Source: Blasia pusilla (lineage: Eukaryota; Marchantiophyta; Marchantiopsida; Blasiales). Taken from it: DNA of 64,000 nt. The notes under the pieces are model-generated. The model worked only from the letters and a program-made list of their open reading frames with translations, had not been told where the DNA came from and did no database searches. Positions 24,833-37,300 of the stretch are shown here, in pieces. Where the stretch lies: positions 11,098,001 through 11,162,000 of the forward strand of contig CM114272.1 in assembly GCA_050084515.1 (NCBI GenBank), in the 5' to 3' direction. How positions within the stretch are numbered: the first letter of the stretch is position 1; every line of letters begins with the position of its first letter. Made by a program: the position numbers and the translations under genes.

Positions 24833-25075
24833 GCCATACTTAGCGGAGCTTCTAACAATGTCGGTACTCTGGAGGTGATCCTCTGTAAGCGGCGAGCCAT
24901 GTCTAGCGGGGATTTCCCGCTGAATCCTCCGGGAAGTGGGTGATGATGCTCTTTCTATGATCTGAAAATTGCTGTCTGTGATTGTGGGCCCGAATCCATA
25001 CTTAGCGGTGCTACTAACCATGACTGTCTGTAGACGAGCCTCTACGAGTACGGCCGTGTCTAGTGGCGATTCCCC
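24833..25075 (+). repeat. Two-copy degenerate tandem repeat, period about 163 bp
   Basis: The segment beginning ccatacttagcgg at about 24834 recurs at about 24997. Later matching blocks are gagcc(a/t), ccgtgtctag(c/t)gg-like and ccccgct(g/a)aatcc. It is noncoding as far as I can see and probably part of a larger repeat family. Confidence 0.65.
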
Positions 25076-25497
25076 GCTAAATCCGCTCCTAAGCGAGGAA
25101 TTATATGTTGTGTGTTCGGTCTGCGATTGTTACCCTGATTCCGGATGAACATCCTTAAGTGCTCCTGGCTGCTGACTTTCTACAGCTTTAATTAGGTGAC
25201 CTCGACACTTAAGGAAAGAAAACCACGCCGTCACTTTAAACGGAAGCCCAAAATCATCACTGCGGATAGCTTAACTGGGTTTGGTGAGGTTACTTACTGC
25301 CTGGGGAATCCACCCACTGTGCCTAATAATGTTGACCCCCATGATTTGATACCGTAATTTATTACACCTCACTAAAGTCCGCTCAGGCTTCTGTATACAG
25401 CACTGGCTCCGTCCGGTAACGTCTACCTTTGGTCTGTCTGTCTATTTATCTGTCTAATGGTGATTTTGGTCGTCAGGGGTCTTTCTCCGGTTCTGGC

Positions 25498-25560
25498 CTC
25501 TTTTGTATCGTGATGGGTTTCCCATCCTTTTTCTACATATATATTTTATATTCTTTATTT
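25498..25560 (+). repeat. Non-LTR 3' tail copy with stem-loop
   Basis: Cctcttttgtatcgtgatgggtttcccatc is present here. The stem GATGGG-CCCATC (25512-25526) matches the family seen at 8436. Confidence 0.6.
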
Positions 25561-27554
25561 ACTAGCTTAATCGGAGTCAGCTGGACCAACTGGGTATCTT
25601 TTCCCCCCCCCAATAGGACTGTATTATCCACAATTTCCACACATACATACTCCACCACATGGTTGTTGAGGTTATTCTTTTTCATCTTTTTCGGCAAGTC
25701 CACTGCTCTGGAGAGGAGTCCTCCTGGTCACCAGCCGTAAGGCACTCCTGCTACTTATGACGTGGGCTATTTAGGGTACCGTTGTGGCAGGAGCACACAT
25801 CTTGTCTCTCTCATATGTCCTCTTTCGGAACTTTGACCCATCCTTTCCTCATGCTCCACCCTCTTATAGCTAGGTAGCTACCAGCTACGTAGTACGTACC
25901 TCTACAACGAACCTCCTCTCTCCTCCCTATGCCCATCCGAACCCCACCCCGCCAAAACCTCCACTTTCCTTTCCTCCCAGCTGCTTTCCTGGTTTACTAG
26001 TTTACCTGGCCCGGTCGGAATGGCGAAATCTTGTCTCTTCGACTTTTCCCTCTACTCACTCCTCCTCCTCCTCCTCCTTTACTAGTTGGTGCAGAAGTGG
26101 GAGTGGGGAAGGGAATTGGGTCGGGTGGGTCATGGTGAACTCTAGAGTAACACTTTTCACTCGTCCCAGATTCCAAAAATGATATTGCGAATGTCCAGCC
26201 AGAACGCTTAAAAAAAGAATCAGGGAGAGGGAGGTTGTCCATAGTTTGACCTTGTCTACAAACGCGAACCATCGAGCGAGATCTCGGCCCCTAGAGACAA
26301 GTGTGCGTCTCTGACTTTGCCATTTCTTGGATCCGTAGTTGACACCGCCGTAGCGGCCGCTCTTCCTCTCGCTCGACAAATTGTTCCCGTGACGTTTCAA
26401 CGCCTCCAGGAAAGGTGCCACCTATGTCACAACGAACACTCTTCCCCGATCTCCTTCCTCAACGAAGAGGCGAAGAGTGGTCTTCTCGAAGGGAATGTTT
26501 ACACCGTGCGTTCTCGTCCGTGTGGACCGAAAACCTCAGGCTTTTCTTTTTTCTTTTCGGTGGAAAGGGGGAGAGACGGTGCGTCTTAGAGAGACGCACC
26601 ATCCCAGTTTCTATTAAAGTTTTATATTCCTTCGAGAGAGAGAAGAGAGTCTCGAATCCGATGTATGCTGTTTTTGGGTTTTCTTTTTTATCCGCCTTTT
26701 TCTGGGTGGCTTCTGGGGCTACTAACTCGCTTTTGGGGGGGGGCAACCGGTGCGCCTTCTTTCGATTTTTTTTTCTGGGGTTCGATTTCCAACCCCCCAC
26801 CTTTCTTCCCTCCTATCAACCTTTTAATATATTAATTCTCCTCGCACTTTATGCGCGCGTTCGTTCGTTCGTTCGTTCTCGGCACAGCGATCTACGGTCG
26901 ATGAGTCCGGAACCAGCTTTCAAAATCGGTACAGCTGGCGACCGTCGGGCCAAAGTTAGTGGAGGTTAAAAGTCTCCTTTTGTGCCGTTAAGTGGAATCC
27001 TCGAAATGCTATGCTGCTGCTGTCTATACTACGCGTCCAACGTCCTTAGAAAACGAACGAACGAATGAATGAATGAAACCCAGCTCATTGGACGAGGCGA
27101 GTTAAGGGTTGGGAATCCCTACAACACCATAAGTGTGAGCACGTACTATGCAAATTGCATTATCGTGTTGTCTTTAGTGCCCTTAAATCCTCGCGGCATT
27201 GGTACTAATTCCCATCACCATTGCGGTATCTTCCCACCCTTTTCTCACACAGGGTATGTGCACTCACTTATCAAAATTCAAGTCACCTTCTTGACTTCGG
27301 ATTCCAATTTTAGCGTTTCGTTTTAACTCGTGGGTGTCCTACTCGCACCAAAACCTCAAGGACGCAAGCGATGTAAAGTCGGAATTTGGGTAGGTGATCG
27401 GTTAATTTATTCACTTCTCCTACTCCCTCTATGTAAAAGAATAAAACATGGTGTCAAACCTGATTATTATTATCTACTTATTTAACTCTAGATTTAAGTC
27501 TTTTTTGGACTCCACTACAGAGGTGTCGATTAGTGTTTTTTTCCTCTCTTTGTC

Positions 27555-27625
27555 CCCTTCTCTTTGTATCCTGATAGGTTTTTTATCCCAGTTTCTATTA
27601 AAATCCCAGTTTCTATTAAAATGTA
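27555..27625 (+). repeat. Non-LTR 3' tail copy with duplicated 18-mer
   Basis: Tctttgtatcctgataggttttttatc (hairpin 27573-27587) is followed by two tandem copies of atcccagtttctattaaa. Confidence 0.6.
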
Positions 27626-27734
27626 TATTTTCTCGACTAGGGTGGCAAAAGGTATTCCCCGGCTAATTCCGTGACCCTATGGAAAACATGGAGTTCTTCC
27701 ACTTCTTTAACGAGAATAATGAACTTCGATAAAA

Positions 27735-27890
27735 ACACTCCATGGAAAACCCATCAGAGATAAAAAAGAGATACAAAAGAGGGGGCAGGCCCCGAAAAAG
27801 AAAGAAGGGGCCTTCTCCAAAGAGAGGGAATATAAATCTTAATAGAAATTTTTGATGGAAAACTCGTCAGGATACAAAGGAGGGGGCATG
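27735..27890 (-). repeat. Two minus-strand non-LTR 3' tail copies
   Basis: Read on the minus strand, ctgatgggttttccatg (hairpin 27741-27755) and, further upstream on that strand, tttgtatcctgacgagttttccatc with a following tttctatt block (hairpin 27853-27867) are two copies of the same tail family. Confidence 0.6.
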
Positions 27891-28658
27891 TAGAACCAAA
27901 AACCTGCGGGCTAAAACCGGTCCTGAAGAGACAAAAGGGCCTTCCCCCCATGACCAAACTCACCAACAGCAAGATACAAGAAGGGGTGAATGAAAGATGC
28001 TAACGAGCTGAACAAAACAAAGGAAATACCTCTCGCCGTGGAGTGGAACCAAGTAAGTTCCTTGAGGTGATTTGTTAATTTGATCTCCGGAGGAAAAGTG
28101 GGAGGGGCTGAAATTAACGTACCTAGCTACGAATTGTCATGTCCATTCATGGGGTGGTCGTGTTGTTTCATCGCCAACGAGAAAGTGAAAGAAGAAGGGA
28201 ATGAAGAAAAAAGAAGAAGAGAAAAAGCACGAGAGGAGAAAAAATGGAGCGAATTCGCATGTAGTCTTGGGAGTACGTGTTCAATTGCCTATATAAGAGA
28301 AAAGAGAAGAAAAGGAGAGGAAAACCCTTGAAATTAGTCCAACTTGAAATGGTGACAATTTCAGCATCATCCCGTCATCTCGATTGAAATCCTGTGGAAC
28401 TGCAGATTGTTGAGATTCTCTACGTGAACCGTAAGCATGTCGACGACTACTACCCCGACAAGAACAATGACGAGACTTAACTATGGACAACAACTACGAT
28501 AGCGGTAGAGGAAGGTAGAAAAAGAGGCATAGGCAAATGGAGCTCGAGAGCACATTCATATCGTATCCTCCTCCATTATGAAATCCTTGCATTATCTCCG
28601 GATGGCATTCATCACCCTCTTCGCACAAGTGATGATGACGAGAAGTGCTGAAATATGG

Positions 28659-28754
28659 TCAATTAAGCAACTGGTGAGTATGGGATATTTTCAATTAAGC
28701 AACTGGTGAGTTTGGAATATTTTCAATTAAGCATCTGGTGAGCATGGGTATTTT
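28659..28754 (+). repeat. Three tandem copies of a 32-bp unit
   Basis: Units start at 28659, 28691 and 28723. The core is tcaattaagcaactggtgag followed by a variable T/G-rich end. The third copy is the most diverged. Confidence 0.9.
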
Positions 28755-28759
28755 TATTC

Positions 28760-31370
28760 TATTTTACTCAAATAATAATAATGAGGAGGAGGGGGGAGGA
28801 ATGACCTTCGGGTATCTCATATTCAGGTCTCCTCGGCCTTATTAATTTCCTGTTCAGAACTTGATATATAACTTGCACATCTCGGCACGATAGCCAAACT
28901 AAAAAAAAAGGAGAAAAAGGAAAATGAGTGGCAATTTACAGTTTATGTTTGTGGGCTACGAAGTGAAGTTGTGTGCTCTTTCCTCAGACACTGATCCCAC
29001 TGACTTGGCACCCTCCCCCAACTCCAACTCCCCGAACGCAGACACACACATCTCGTGCTGTTTCGCTCGTGGTTATGACTCGTTCATCTCCACTTCGCAA
29101 AGGAGATAAACGGTGCAGTAAACCGACCGCCTCTCTTCTTGTCACGTTCGACTTGCCAACCAACTACAGTAATTTGGAGGCCTCGTCAGCTTAGCATAAA
29201 GTCCTCATCTTTAGCTGCTGGCAGCTCAGCTCGTATTGAGGAAACGTCGTATCCTCCTCCAGACTTATTATGGTAGTTCCTCACAGCTGTGAAGCCTCCA
29301 ATCGCAATTCTGGAGTCTGGCTCTGCTCCAGTTAGCCAGAAAACATTCTGTTCCACGGAGGAATATGTCACCGGAGGTGCGGTTAGAAAGGAGAAGGAGG
29401 TTTGTGGAGGTCGAACGTAGTAGGGAAAGAGAAGTGACGACCTGGTTGATTGACAAAACAACCGAGTTCTAAAACAAGCTCGTTGATCGAGATATTCCAT
29501 AATTGCGCTTGGGCACTATTTATTACCGGTAATTACATTTGAGCAGTGTTTATTATGATGCGGAAAATGGGCTGCACGATTCAGTAAGCTCACTTATGTA
29601 GAGCTAATCGCGCGGCGCGGGATGTGTGAATTGACTTGAGCCGTGATTATGGTGAGGAAAAGTAGAGTTTCCCGAATCCGCCTGGGAGTTATTCAGCAGG
29701 GGACGATTCTGTGTCGCGCGTGTGGACGAGATTTTCGTCGTAATGGTGGAAGAAGATGTCGATCGTTTTCAATGAATCCCGTTGTTTCTTTTCTTGTCTA
29801 TCCAGGGCTGCCTTTTCCTCTTTCAATGAATCAGCGGGGTGTTTTCCTTTCCTTTTTTTTTTCTTTTTTTTTCCTTTTCTGAGACTTTCAAAAGAAAGAG
29901 GGCGAGAGAGTTAAGATTTCTATGGACCCTGTAGATTTCATGATGATGAGTGGAAGTGTTATCGAGCATATGGTACGATCGCACAATCCGTCGTCCGTTT
30001 GCCTGCCGCACCCATCAATGGATCGCGCGGAAAGTTCCACACGTCTGTGTCGATTCCGGGCGGAGGTGTCGTTGCGCGGGTATTAAATGCCGCAATTGGC
30101 GAATCTACGAGATCGACGGAGGATTTCTCCATCCAAACCGTAAGGCCTTCATCGATAGTCGGTTAGTTGGCACGACAGACCCGCACATTCTGCCTTCCTT
30201 CTGCCCACGCTCCACCGACTGTGCGCGGTGATCGACGGCCTCCGCCAGTCGTTTAGGTCCCTCCATCCGTCATCCTCTCCTCCCCACCACCGAACCACTA
30301 AGTCTCTGATATTCTTCTTTACTCGGTGCGTGCCCTCCGCGGCGACCATGACCGGCGACAAACGGTGACGTCCTCCCTTCGACCGCTGCACTGGCTTCAC
30401 CCTCCGGATTGCGGCAGCCACTCCGTAGACCGTGCGGCAGATCGATCCAGCACGCAGGGGAACCGCGCTACGCGTGCAATCTGCAACTAGGTACAGTGTT
30501 GGACTCACGGGCCCGTTTAAGCGGAGCTTCGTGGTCTTGAACGTATGCGCTCACCGGTATCGCGTGAGGTTCGTGTTCGGTGAATTCGCCATTCCTGAAT
30601 CGGGGGACCCATTCCGAGAGTCCGGCGATTGGTCACGCCGTCGCCCTAGTAGTCGTCGAGTATTCGGAACGGAGGGGAAAGCGCTCATCTCACGACAAGA
30701 AGCCCATGGGAGCCTTCCAGCTCCGCATGAGAATTGGATGTACGTTCACCGGATGAGTAGCCGGCGATGAGGCGGTGGTGTTGGTGTACGACTAGATGAG
30801 AGAGTGTGTACAAGAGAGAGAGATAAGAAAATAGTTCCACTTTGCACATCGTGAGGAGGATGCGGAATCGGAAGAAAATCAGCATCGTCTCATGGGGTCA
30901 TTCCACGAGCTGTGGACAAGTCGGTCCACAGCATACCGCAGAAGTTTATTAGGCTCGATGGCAATAGCAATCCCAACTGGAGGACTTTTTTACACGTATT
31001 CACTCGTCCATGTTGGAAGATCTCGTCTCCGGATATACACACTCCTTCGGCATGACATGAGATGACACTCGAGAAATACGTTACAGTATTGACATCCGGG
31101 GATCCTGGATAGAGTTAATAGTAGATGGAGAAGCCCAGAGAAGCTCTCGAGATGACGTCAAGAATGCATTGTTGGCATGAGCACAGGAACACATAGTCCC
31201 TGAAGGTGTTCAACCACTATTGCTACCCACTCCGCTTCTAAGCCCCCCACCCCGGATTTCTCTCCTCATGAACTTCAAACATGCAGGTTCAACATGCCAT
31301 AATGTGAACAGCGATCCTCGGTAATCAAAATACAAATATTTACTGACATCAAATGGGGAGAAGCGATGCT
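28760..31370. other. Intergenic region between repeats and the DUF4079 gene
   Basis: The GC content is higher from about 29 to 30.8 kb. A 104-codon minus-strand frame (29186-29500) looks compositionally protein-like but I recognise no family. Frames at 29950-30231, 30149-30508 and 30432-30770 overlap on opposite strands and are arginine/serine-rich, as expected of chance frames in GC-rich DNA. The rightmost part is probably 3' UTR of the DUF4079 gene. Confidence 0.35.
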
Positions 31371-31375
31371 GCTGC

Positions 31376-34300
31376 TCAAGGCCAACTTGTGAACTCGAAA
31401 ACTTTACCAACTATTTCCAATCCTGTCGGAATTTGCCAGACAAAGAGGAAGACATTGATGAGGTTCAGCCCGATATGCAGATTACGAGCCCCTTCATCAC
31501 CCTTCTGCATGGCTGGAACGAGTGCCGCAGCCAATGCCCAGCAGACGGTGATGCCTGGTCAAGGAATCAGTCACCACGAAACACATTGCAATAAAACTGT
31601 CAGCAAATAGAATTCCCAAGTCCGTTATAGACATACCATATGAAAATAATGAAGGTACGGTCGATGAGTTTGCAAACGGCTCAAGTACATGCGTATTTGA
31701 CCTCACGAGAGCTTAAAGGACGAAAAACTGAGGGCTGTGGATTCTCTTTTAAACCTTCGGGTCCTACTTTCTTGTCAAATTTTACTTACATCCATTTCTC
31801 ATCACCTTGCGGGACAGCGTTTCTACGAGATGTCGGACATGCATTTCTAAGTTGTGTACTAACCTGCCCCGGCGAAAAGGTGGGGACCTGGGAACAGCTT
31901 TCCTGTTCTGAACCACGTGTTGACAGCGCCCCCCACAGACTCTAAGACTCCCAATGCCAGTAAGATGGACCCAGCATTGAAATGTTTGTCTTTGAATCCC
32001 CCCTTTACGAGCTGCTTCCTCTCCTACAGATAAGGATAGTCAACATGAAATGAGGTGAAGTTTAGTTCATGAATGCGTGACCAAACGCACAAAAGGAAAA
32101 AGCCTATCGAATAATGAATAAACAAGAGCAATACAGAGTTGAAGGAGAAACATGAGTGTACCCAATACAGCTGCTCAAAGGGAGCCAGATATTCTTACAA
32201 ACCTCAAGAGATCAGTTACACCAACCTCGGTAAGGCTGCTGATTTGGGCCTCGACAGGAGATGGAGATGCCGGAGGTACGAACTTTTCTCCTGCTGGCAC
32301 AGCTACCTGCACCACTTGCTTCTTCAGCTCGTTTATTTCAGTCTGGATTGTTCTCACTCTTCTCCACTGCCAGCCCAGATACCCTGCATAGAGGGTATAC
32401 AAAAATAATCCACCCATAACAAGAGGGTGAAGGAGAGCAAAACTTCGTCCTTCCAATAGGCCAAGTTCACCTCCTGCCGCATTGGCGTTCTGCAACCAAG
32501 GGAAAAACACGTAGATTCAATGTCACCTCCAGGCAAAATTATCCTCCAAACTAACCTTAACAGATTTCTTTACCTCAGGAGACATTCACCACAATCCGTG
32601 GGAAAAACCACTTGACAGCTCTCGAGATGGATGAGAGAACAAAATTGTACCAACACAACATCGATTTGAAAGCTCACAGGCTCCACTGCATGAAGTTATC
32701 GAAGTAAGAATATACTAAGATCGATAACAAGAGCCCCAATTCCGGCATTACTGACCAATCTACTTTGCAAAAGGTGTCTCTTTGAAGTTCACAGCATGGC
32801 TCACCAGACTTGAAAATGATCCGGATGAGTGAATATGTCTGCAAGAATCCACGTCCTTTTGACTTAAGAACGTCATGCACAGGCACAGACAAGGCCTCAA
32901 GGGGCATACGAAACGTAGGTGGTTCTCTTCAGTTTCGGGAGACAATCATGATCCAAATCTACTTACGTCTATGGGTAGTCTCTCACCAACCCTCTCACAG
33001 CCGTCAACTTCTCTCTCATACTGAACCATGATTTCCGTAGCTAACTAACTATTTGAGCCTGGGAGCCAGACCTTCAGACAGATAAATCTCAGCTGCGAAC
33101 AAACCCACAAGAAAACAGATCTGCTACGTCGTGTCAACATAGGAGATAAGCGTCTAGCTTCCTGGACGCGGCAAGGACAATGCAACCACTACAGAGACTA
33201 CAGCTTTAGGAAGATCATCCTTCGAAGGAAGGACGGTTATTGGTTGATATAAGTGCACTGCCACAGGTCGGATCTCGAATGTAATTCAAGAAGGACCGCG
33301 TACACTAACCTCTAGGGCAGACCAATACGTTAAATCTCTGACTCTGTTGTTCTTGCTCTGATCGTCAAACTGATGAGAAAACGATTTGCTTGGAATGTGG
33401 ATTCTTCTCTTGGAACTGGAAGAAATACGGACCATTTTGAGACAGAACTGTGCTTCAACGTTTAGAACTTTCAAAGCTAACACTTACTATTCCCCTCGGA
33501 GCTCAAAACCGATGAACTCGTGAAATAGACAAATCCGCACAAAAGAACCAGCTGCTTCAATAAAAACAAAGTCCCACACCTTAACACGGCTTTCCCACGA
33601 AAGTGTGTGACCTAAATTCCTGGATGTAAAGCTTTTGGATCCTCAAATCCCCATTTCGGGCGTGATGGGAAGAATGTCCGGTTCTTGGTATATGACGTTT
33701 TCATCAGTCTAAATTCGAATTCTGAGGGCCATGGAAATAATGTCCACTTCTTGGTGTCTGACGTACACATAAGGATACATTGAGCACGAGCACATATTCT
33801 TTCGTAGTCACCAGGTAGGCGTCTTCAACAAGTGGGAATCTCCTCACAGTCAGCGTGGTGAGAAAAAGTCACGATGCGTATGCCATAGGAGTGAGCCTCC
33901 GGGTTAGGGGACAAGGTGTGAACGAAATCTGCACGAGGATGTCATGACGCACCTTTGACATGCAACGAATTCATCGACTAAGTGATGCAAGATGCACGAT
34001 ACATTTATAATTCATGCGTTCAACTGGCTCCTCAAGAAGCTCGTCCGAAAATGTACGTCAGCTACTGAGGCTAATCCAGACCTGCAAGGCAAGACTAGCA
34101 AAGCTCCGGACACCTCAGACTAAGAGAGTGAAATTTCTTGACTGTGTGTACATACGACTTTAAAGCATACGGTACGGTGTCGAACTGTGAAGAATAGATG
34201 ATGCCCAAATTCCGTTTACATGGAGCACCATTGACCACACCACGGAATGCTTGACCATTACGGTATCACCCTCGACAATTTTTGAGAGCGGAATAAACAC

Positions 34301-35527
34301 GGTAGTCCGAGGGTTAGCGTTCGTGCTACGTGAAACAGACACGGGGATGAAAGGGTGAAAATCCAAAGTGTAGAACTCTGGTCTGATGGCATGTCTCACA
34401 AAGCTAAATTTACTGAGCTTAGAATGAACAAACGTTCATTACATTGCCAGTGGAATGGACGCGAATTGTGGCTCGGAACTTTATCGGAGCCACGCGCGAT
34501 GACATTCTACTGGAGAGCTGTCCTCTCTTTGACAGCTTGCTTCTTGGACTTTAAGTTTCGCTTCTCGTTGTGAAATTATGTTCCAAGGGAATGCATAAGA
34601 GAACACACTAAGGATTATCATGCATGGGACAAGGGATATGACATCTGATGAACCCAGGAGGGACGCAGTGAACTGCGAACAGTGACTCGCACGACAAACG
34701 TCTTCGAGATGGGTTGTGTTTCTTCAACTACTGTGCGCCATCCATAATTTATTCGCAAACGTAACTACTGTAGCGATGATAGAGGCACAACGCACGCTGA
34801 TAATGAGCGGTGTGAAGTGACGGCAATGTTATAGATTCGGTTGATTCCTAATATGTTCACCCGAAGGCAATTCAAGTATCGAAATGATTGGACAAATTAA
34901 GAGACATTCTTGGACAACCCTGAGAAGATCTAGTATCCACGTCACCACGATTACGACGCGACAGATTTCTGTGGAGCCTAGAATTGAACTTTCCCAGTCT
35001 GGAAGTAGAAATCAATTCTAGAGCGAAGGCTTGAAATGTCTGCCAGTTTCCTACACACAGAGTCCGTTTGCCTCTCCAAAGCTAGAATCTGACACGGCCA
35101 TCCACAGATTTCAAAAATTAAGAACTGGAAAGCAATTGAGAAGGTAAGGGCGACCATGGTCCCGAAGACATACCTCCACATCCAGAAGAGGCGACAGGGC
35201 AAGTACAGCACCGAGCAACGCCTTCTCATAGAAACCACTGCTGTCTCCTGAGCTCGGCTCCTCATTCTCCCTGGAAACCTCGAGCTCAGAATTTACACCT
35301 GTGATTTTGGCCCTGCACAAAACTCTCGGTGCTCGTACTTGCTGTCTCAAGCTAACTGCAGCAAACTCTACAGAGCTCCTCTTTGGCCCCAGCTTCGCGA
35401 ACGCAGGCAGCCCGAGGGCTGAGCTTTTCACACCATTTAAATGAGCGCATGGCGACACATTCATAGTTGCAGGGCAGCACCTCATGGTTGCCATAACCGC
35501 CATAGCCGCTCGCTCCCCCGATTGCAA
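31376..35527 (-). CDS. Chloroplast DUF4079 family membrane protein
   Basis: Four coding exons on the minus strand: 35527-35174, 32489-32226, 32023-31864 and 31554-31376, giving 318 residues. Donors (GTATGT, GTTGGT, GTTAGT) and acceptors (TTGCAG, CTGTAG, GACCAG) are GT-AG and keep phase; intron 1 is about 2.7 kb. The first exon is rich in Ala, Ser, Arg and Val, as in plastid transit peptides. Four hydrophobic segments follow at about residues 134-158, 221-244, 254-275 and 284-310. Conserved blocks include FALLHPLVMGG, KDKHFNAGSILLALG, SVGGAVNTWFRTGKLFPGPHLFAGA and GARNLHIGLN. The family is shared by cyanobacteria and plastids; its biochemical role is not established to my knowledge. Initiation could also be at the ATG 24 bases downstream (residue 9). 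Confidence 0.9.
32490..35173 (-). other. Large first intron of the DUF4079 gene
   Basis: The intron is bounded by GAG/GTATGT and TTGCAG/AAC. The open frames inside it on either strand (32674-34573) show no protein family signal. I see no obvious nested gene or element. Confidence 0.8.
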
Positions 35528-35720
35528 GGAAATAGGAACAATTTTTTTTCAAATAGCGTGATTCTTCCACACTCCTCCCCTCTGTCACACCCTCTGCAAA
35601 ACCACTCCACTCCTCTCCCTCTCTCTCCCCTCTCCTTTCTTTTCTTCACTAGTCTCCTCTCCGCTCTGCTACTTGTCTGTTCTTCGGTCGGAGCTCCCTT
35701 GCGTCTGCTCGTCCACGACA
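35528..35720 (-). promoter_or_regulatory. GA-rich 5' leader/core promoter of the DUF4079 gene
   Basis: On the coding (minus) strand the 120 bp before the start codon is strongly purine-rich, with many GAGAGG and GGAGAG units. On the plus strand it is a CT tract. Such tracts are common in plant core promoters and 5' UTRs. No TATA box is evident at a convincing place. Confidence 0.5.
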
Positions 35721-36520
35721 CCCTCACGATCAGTCCACGCGCCCGGGCCCACACGTACTCTACGACCACCGCAATCGCGATACACCCTTGTGGTCGACTC
35801 CTATGCATCCGGGACAGAATATATCGCCTGCCTACATAGACCGCTGGCTAGCTGACAGCAAACTACACGAAGGCCTCACGGAGAGTGATCCGTCGACCTC
35901 CTCCTCCCCTTCTGTGCTCTCTTTTCGTCTTCTCTCCTCCATCGCTGCACGCGCCTGTGCCATATGTTTATGCTGTACTTTTTATCCTTTTCCGTTATAT
36001 CCCTTCCCCGGACTTTAGAATCGGTACATTCCTCTCGGTTACCCTTGGTCACTCATTGTCGTGGTGGGTCGATGCACGATACCCAAGTTGATCGATCTCA
36101 ATATGTACTTATGTTCTTTGAGGAATCGAGAGAGTTTCTTCCTTTCTCCGTTTGCAGTAGCCACCTCTCGATGATCGTCAAGTCAAACCCACCTTTGGTG
36201 AGGGAATTTCGGTCAGATGCACAACGATTCATATCATTTTGCTATAGAAGGGTTTAGATTGCGTAACTTTGAAGCGTGGATTGCGTACCCTTCCTCTATG
36301 CATTTATCTTGCTCCCGCTATGGCACGTGTCTAGAATAACGTAAATAAATTATAGAACGGGATATTTTTACTGGTGATTTTCATTTTCAAATTTAATTTT
36401 TTCCAAGACTGGGATTAATTTAATGATACCGCTTCAAAAATTTTCCTTAAATAATTTTTATTGTCCAATTATCACATGTCAATAGGACTAAAAAAAGGTG
36501 TCAAAAATAATTTTTTAAAA
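35720..36520. other. Intergenic region upstream of the DUF4079 gene
   Basis: Short open frames (35441-36257) are unrecognised. The sequence becomes AT-rich after about 36.3 kb, where the repeat block starts. Confidence 0.35.
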
Positions 36521-36527
36521 TTATGTT

Positions 36528-36715
36528 AAATTTGAGTATAATTTTTTTTTCTTTTTTAATCTTAAGAGAATAAAAAATTTCACTTTTAAATAACACCCAT
36601 CTCCCATAAATAACTTCACTCCAGTGTAAAGGCTCATTTTCGGGAGATGGGTGTTATTTAAAAATGAAAATTTCTTTCCTTTTAAGATTTAGAAAAAAAT
36701 TATACTCAAATTTTA
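36528..36715. repeat. Foldback (MITE-like) element with about 75-bp arms
   Basis: The left arm runs from tttgagtataattttttt through cttaagag to ttaaataacacccatctccc (end about 36605). The right arm (from 36642) is its reverse complement: gggagatgggtgttatttaaaa, then ttttaagatt and attatactcaaa. The 36-bp loop is unrelated. No flanking target duplication was identified. Confidence 0.8.
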
Positions 36716-36829
36716 AAATTAACAAATTCATTTTTCTTTTCCATTAAAACTCATTTTCCTTCCCAAAATATAACATGTGAATTAATAAAATTATTTCAAA
36801 AATGATCAGGCTATTTAATTTCAAATTTT

Positions 36830-37300
36830 AAATATGATTTCTATTTTCTAAAATCTTAGAAGAGTAATAAAATTTCATTGTTCTTAGTAATTGCAATCCT
36901 CCATTCAAATTTAAATGATATCCCAATACACTAAGTAATTTTATCTTTCCATAAAATTTAAACAAAATCTACTCCTCCATTAATTTTTTTTTCCTTTTTC
37001 CATAAAATATGAATCGAGGTTAAAAATCTAAAATTTTGGTTATTTATCATATTAATTATATTTTATTAATATTTATTATCACCCATTATAATATTAAATT
37101 AATTACTAATTGATTAATATATATTCCGGCCAAATCCCTATTCGTTTCCTTTGTTCTATTTCTACCCATATAACAGGGCTAAGGTAACAAAATTCAAGAG
37201 TGTTGCCTATTTTGTCTTATTATCCGGCTATCTTGTCTTATTATGCACATGTGGTCGCCAATTATTATATAGATGATATACCTTTATACACAAATCTTCC
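36830..37300 (-). repeat. Dispersed AT-rich repeat, copy 2 (inverted relative to 23.1 kb)
   Basis: This is the reverse-complement partner of 23.13-23.45 kb. It lies immediately beside the foldback element, so the two may belong to one composite element. Confidence 0.6.

Larger units (their letters stand above)
25080..28650. other. Region of fragmented retroelement tails and low-complexity sequence
   Basis: Several copies of a non-LTR 3' tail, identified by the GATGGGTTTTCCATC-type stem-loop and a downstream (a)tttctattaaa block, lie here in both orientations. An 18-bp unit (atcccagtttctattaaa) is duplicated at 27586-27621. CGTT units near 26858-26877 and GAAC/GAAT units near 27053-27076 are microsatellites. 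Open frames at 26056-26969 are unrecognised. Confidence 0.45.

Noticed and set aside
26056-26969. Overlapping frames on both strands (up to 184 codons)
   Set aside because: They overlap each other, are Phe/Ser/Arg-rich and match nothing I know; stop-poor composition explains them.
29186-29500. 104-codon minus-strand frame as a small gene
   Set aside because: It has a plausible composition but no recognised motif, no convincing splice partner and no conserved context; left within the intergenic entry.
30149-30770. GC-rich frames on both strands
   Set aside because: Mutually overlapping, Arg-rich and unrecognised; typical of chance frames in GC-rich DNA.
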